Below, one piece after another: positions 61,218 through 64,000 of a DNA stretch of 64,000 nt (its first letter is position 1; the number at the start of each line of letters is the position of its first letter). Both the position numbers and the translations under genes were made by a program. This stretch comes from Rubrivirga marina (GTDB lineage: Bacteria > Bacteroidota > Rhodothermia > Rhodothermales > Rubricoccaceae): assembly GCF_002283365.1 (NCBI RefSeq), contig NZ_MQWD01000001.1:2153648-2217647 (forward strand), given 5' to 3'. Under the pieces are notes generated by a model. The model worked only from the letters and a program-made list of their open reading frames with translations. It was not told where the DNA came from and did no database searches.

Positions 61218-62059
61218 CCCGCCGGCCGCTCCTGCTCGCCCTCGTCGTGTTGGCCGGGTGCGAGGTCCCGCTCGACCCGATCGAGGCGTCGGACCGCGTG
61301 TTCTCGCTGAGCGGGTACCTCGACACGTCCGCCGACACGCAGTGGGTCCGCGTCGAGCCCCTCGCGCGGACGGCCGGCGGCGACCCGGCCCCGATCGACG
61401 CCGTCGTGACGCTGACCGATCTGGGCGGCGGGGCGGAGGTCGTGCTTGAGCAACGGGTCCGGTCGTTCCCCTCCGGGCCGGCGCACCTGTTCTGGACGAC
61501 GGCCGACGTCGCGCCGGGCCGGACGTACCGCCTCGACGCGCGCCGCCCGGACGGGGCCGAGACGACGACTGAGGTGGAGCTCCCCGCCGCGGGCACGTTC
61601 TCGGTCTCGCTCGTGACGGGCCCGCGGGTGTGTCCTACCGTCGTCGAGGTATCCGGGGCCGAGCGCGTCGTCGACGTCCAGTCGCGGTACGTGGTGCTCG
61701 AAGAGGGCGTGCCCGTCGAGTACCGGTTCTCCCATGCCGACACGTTCCGGCGGCAAGCCGACGGGTCCATCGCCGCCTCGGTCTACTACGCCGACGACGC
61801 GCGCGTGATGGGCCTCGACCCGCTTCTCGACCCCGCGTTCGCCGGCGTCCTCTCCTCGGACGTGGTCGCGGCCGTCGCCACCGAGGACTGGCCGGATCCC
61901 ACCGGCCTGAGCCTGGAGGCCGTCCTCCAGATCGAGGGGTTCGGCGTCGAAGGCGGGGTTGGGTTCGTGGGCGGTGCGGTGACCGAGCGGCGGCCGTTCA
62001 CGCCGGGCGTTCTGGAGAGCGGGTTCGGCAACCTCCTCCCGTGCACCACGACCCCGTGA
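61214..62059 (+). CDS. DUF4249-family lipoprotein, copy 2
   Basis: 281 aa from ATG 61214, overlapping the previous stop (ATGA). Lipobox VVLAGC, then CEVPLDPIEASDRVFSLSGY and DTSADTQWVRVEP. The central motif GPAHLFWTTADVAPGRTYRL and VCPTVVEVSG match the neighbours. It is closest to copy 3: 30 bp at 61331-61360 are identical to 62170-62199, indicating recent tandem duplication. Confidence 0.85.
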   Translation: MTRRPLLLALVVLAGCEVPLDPIEASDRVFSLSGYLDTSADTQWVRVEPLARTAGGDPAPIDAVVTLTDLGGGAEVVLEQRVRSFPSGPAHLFWTTADVAPGRTYRLDARRPDGAETTTEVELPAAGTFSVSLVTGPRVCPTVVEVSGAERVVDVQSRYVVLEEGVPVEYRFSHADTFRRQADGSIAASVYYADDARVMGLDPLLDPAFAGVLSSDVVAAVATEDWPDPTGLSLEAVLQIEGFGVEGGVGFVGGAVTERRPFTPGVLESGFGNLLPCTTTP

Positions 62060-62898
62060 GGCGCGCGGCCCTCCTCCTCGGGCTCGCGTTGGCTGCGTGC
62101 GAGGCGCCGCTCGACCCCATCGCGCCGTCGGACCGCGTGTTCTCGATGAGCGGCTACCTCGACGCCTCGGCCGACACGCAGTGGGTCCGCGTCGAGCCCT
62201 TCGGGACGGTCGCCGGACCCGTTTCGGGGAGCATCGACGCGGCGGTCACGCTCGTGACGCCCGACGGCGCACGCGTGCCCATGACGCAACGGGTCCGCGA
62301 CTTCCAGACCGGGCCGGCCCACCTGTTCTGGACGACGGAGCCCGTCGGCGCGGGCATGACGTACCGCGTCGAGGCCGAGCGGAGCGACGGGGCGCTGGCT
62401 CGCGCGACCGTTCGCATGCCGGACGACGAGGCCGTGACGCTCACCCTCGTCGACGGCCTCATCAATTGCCCGACGCTCGTGATCGTGGAGGGGGCCGAAC
62501 GGCTGGCGGACGTCCGGGCGCGGTACGAGTTGTTGGGCCCGGCCCGCGCGGGCGAGGTCTACGAGTTCTCGAAGCGGGCCTCGCTCACGCGAGGCGCCGG
62601 CGGGGCGTTCACCGCCCAGGTCTTCTTTGGCGAGGACGCGACCGCCATGGAGATCAACCTCTTCCCCGGCGTCGAGCCGATCGCGCCCGAGATCGTCGTC
62701 GCCGTCGCCACCGACGACTGGCCCGAGGTCGAGGGGCTCACCCTCGAGGAGGCGCTCGCGTCGGCCGAACTCGACCGGGTCGAGGGCGGTGTCGGGTTCA
62801 TCGGCGGGACCGTCACGACGACGGCCCGCTTCATCCCGGGCTACGGGCTCCTCCCGTTCCCGCTCGACCCCCGGCCGCCGGAGCCCTGCTTCCCGTAG
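62056..62898 (+). CDS. DUF4249-family lipoprotein, copy 3
   Basis: 280 aa from GTG 62056, overlapping the previous stop (GTGA). Lipobox ALAAC, CEAPLDPIAPSDRVFSMSGY, DASADTQWVRVEP, GPAHLFWTTEPVGAGMTYRV, NCPTLVIVEG. The C-terminal half is more diverged (GFIGGTVTTTARFIPGYG). Last gene of the five-gene coupled chain; 49 bp before fmt. Confidence 0.83.
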   Translation: MRRAALLLGLALAACEAPLDPIAPSDRVFSMSGYLDASADTQWVRVEPFGTVAGPVSGSIDAAVTLVTPDGARVPMTQRVRDFQTGPAHLFWTTEPVGAGMTYRVEAERSDGALARATVRMPDDEAVTLTLVDGLINCPTLVIVEGAERLADVRARYELLGPARAGEVYEFSKRASLTRGAGGAFTAQVFFGEDATAMEINLFPGVEPIAPEIVVAVATDDWPEVEGLTLEEALASAELDRVEGGVGFIGGTVTTTARFIPGYGLLPFPLDPRPPEPCFP

Positions 62899-62914
62899 CC
62901 GGCGCGCGCCGTCG

Positions 62915-62924
62915 GTAGCTTGGG
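62915..62924 (+). promoter_or_regulatory. Putative -10 element of fmt
   Basis: GTAGCTTGGG, 23 bp upstream of the GTG start; best-defined copy of the recurrent GTA(G/T)(T)(C/T)TTG motif. Confidence 0.4.
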
Positions 62925-62947
62925 GCCGCCCCTCCCTGACGCCTCTC

Positions 62948-63886
62948 GTGGACGCCCCCCGCATCGTGTTCATGGGCACGCCGGACTTCGCCGTGCCCTC
63001 CCTCGACGCCCTCGTGGAGGCCGGCCTCGCGCCGGTCGCCGTCGTCACCGTGCCCGACAAGCCGGCGGGGCGGGGGCAGACGGTCCGGGCGTCGGCGGTG
63101 AAGCGGGCCGCCGAGCGGCACGGGCTGCCCGTCCTCCAGCCGGCCTCGGTGAAGGACCCGGCGTTCGCCGAGGAGGTCGCCGCGCTCGAACCGGACGTCC
63201 TCGCCGTCGTCGCCTTCCGGATCCTGCCGCCGGCCGTGTTCGAGGCCGCCCGCCTCGGCGCGTTCAACCTCCACGGCTCTCTCCTGCCGGCGTACCGCGG
63301 CGCCGCCCCGATCCAGCGCGCGCTCATGGACGGCGTCGAGGAGACCGGCGTGACGACGTTCTTCCTCCAGCGGACCGTCGACACGGGCAACGTGATCCTC
63401 CGCCGTCGGATCACCGTCGGGCCCGACGACACGGCCGGCGACGTCCACGACCGGCTCGCCGAGGTCGGCGCCGAGGCCGTGGTCGAGACGGTCCGCCAGA
63501 TCGCCGCCGGAACGGCCGAGGCGGAGCCGCAGGACGACGCGCTCGCCAGCCCCGCGCCCAAGATCTTCCGCGAGGACGCCCTGCTCGATTGGTCACAGCC
63601 GGCGCGGGCGGTTCACAACCACGTCCGTGCCCTCTCGCCGTACCCCGGAGCCTGGACGACGTGGGAGGGGGAGACGCTCAAGGTCCTCCGCACGCGGTTC
63701 GAGGAGGCCCGCCTCGACGGCCCGCCGGGCCGCGTCACGGTCGACGACGGTCGGATGCTCGTCGCCTGCGGCGCGGATGCCGTCGAAGTCCTCGAGGTCC
63801 AGCGCGAGGGGAAACGCCGCATGGACGCCGCCGATTTTTTGAACGGGGCGGACGTCGATGGCGCCACGATCGGGACGTCGGCCTAG
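62948..63886 (+). CDS. fmt: Methionyl-tRNA formyltransferase
   Basis: 312 aa from GTG 62948 (encoding MDAPRIVFMGTPDFAVPSLD). Motifs: VTVPDKPAGRGQ, the catalytic FNLHGSLLPAYRGAAPIQRA with Asn/His, and GVTTFFLQRTVDTGNVI. The C-terminal OB-like domain follows (DALLDWSQPARAVHNHVRAL; SPYPGAWTTWEGETLKVL). It formylates initiator Met-tRNA. Typical length. The 114 bp after its stop end in ATGA, possibly the start of a further gene that lies outside the window. Confidence 0.97.
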   Translation: MDAPRIVFMGTPDFAVPSLDALVEAGLAPVAVVTVPDKPAGRGQTVRASAVKRAAERHGLPVLQPASVKDPAFAEEVAALEPDVLAVVAFRILPPAVFEAARLGAFNLHGSLLPAYRGAAPIQRALMDGVEETGVTTFFLQRTVDTGNVILRRRITVGPDDTAGDVHDRLAEVGAEAVVETVRQIAAGTAEAEPQDDALASPAPKIFREDALLDWSQPARAVHNHVRALSPYPGAWTTWEGETLKVLRTRFEEARLDGPPGRVTVDDGRMLVACGADAVEVLEVQREGKRRMDAADFLNGADVDGATIGTSA

Positions 63887-64000
63887 GCCGCGCGAGACCG
63901 CCCGTCCAGGCCCGGCACCGCGACCGGAGGGCGGCGTATCCTCCGCACGACCGGCCGACGCCCGCCCGTTCCGCCGCCCCCCGACGACGCCCCGGCATGA

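Noticed and set aside
63997..64000. ATGA at the window end as the start of a next gene
   Set aside because: Only one codon is visible, so no gene can be supported.
1..64000. tRNA, rRNA or riboswitch genes
   Set aside because: Intergenic gaps are almost all shorter than 180 bp and no cloverleaf, T-loop GTTCGA context or conserved riboswitch core was seen. A covariance-model scan would be needed for certainty.

Overview
This 64 kb window is about 70% GC and densely coding. It looks like a chromosomal segment of a Rhodothermota bacterium, close to the Rubricoccus/Rubrivirga type. The evidence is several secreted proteins with Por-secretion (T9SS) C-terminal sorting domains, TonB-dependent receptors with a carboxypeptidase-like N-terminal domain, DUF4249 lipoproteins, a GWxTD protein and a PorV-like protein. 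There is no consistent Shine-Dalgarno sequence, and short -10 elements of the form TA(G/T)(T)(C/T)TTG lie close to start codons. The taxonomic placement is inference. I found no rRNA, tRNA, CRISPR array, transposase or phage gene.

Layout. 0-2.5 kb: capsule/exopolysaccharide export pair on the minus strand (Wzz-like, cut by the window edge, and Wza-like). 2.6-4.8 kb: ispE and an SbcD/Mre11-type nuclease, convergent. 5-8.5 kb: a 1166-aa modular secreted protein (malectin, PKD, sorting domain). 8.8-12.6 kb: PBP1A and an LpxH-like phosphoesterase. 12.6-16.5 kb: active rhomboid, rhomboid-like pseudoprotease, membrane-anchored endonuclease/exonuclease/phosphatase-fold protein, and a Ca2+/cation antiporter. 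16.6-24.8 kb: L,D-transpeptidase, CPA2 K+/H+ antiporter with RCK domains, small lipoprotein, SGNH-TPR protein, second CaCA antiporter, cardiolipin-synthase-like phospholipase D. 24.9-27.6 kb: ispG and a T9SS-exported subtilase.

27.8-53.4 kb is the most coherent system. A LacI-family regulator sits behind a perfect 14-bp operator. It heads a very tightly packed set: lipoprotein parvulin, TonB receptor, 1326-aa surface protein with Ca2+-type repeats, PorV-like porin. A second operator then precedes a four-module starch-binding surface protein, an exported GH13 amylase, a periplasmic GH13 enzyme, a TPR protein, MalE, MalF, a debranching-enzyme-like lipoprotein and MalG. This reads as a complete alpha-glucan route: surface capture and cleavage, TonB-dependent outer-membrane import, periplasmic trimming and debranching, then ABC import. 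It merges Sus-like and Mal-like logic; no SusD and no MalK ATPase are encoded here.

53.4-64 kb: glycosyltransferase, CDP-alcohol phosphatidyltransferase, ftsY, then a five-gene chain with 4-bp start/stop overlaps (GWxTD protein, TonB receptor, three paralogous DUF4249 lipoproteins), and fmt.

Two non-coding themes stand out. A family of short palindromes (CCGCCTCGGCGCCGAGGCGG and variants) lies mainly just downstream of stop codons, and some copies sit inside coding linkers. One copy is the centre of a perfect 98-bp palindrome that includes the 3' end of malF.
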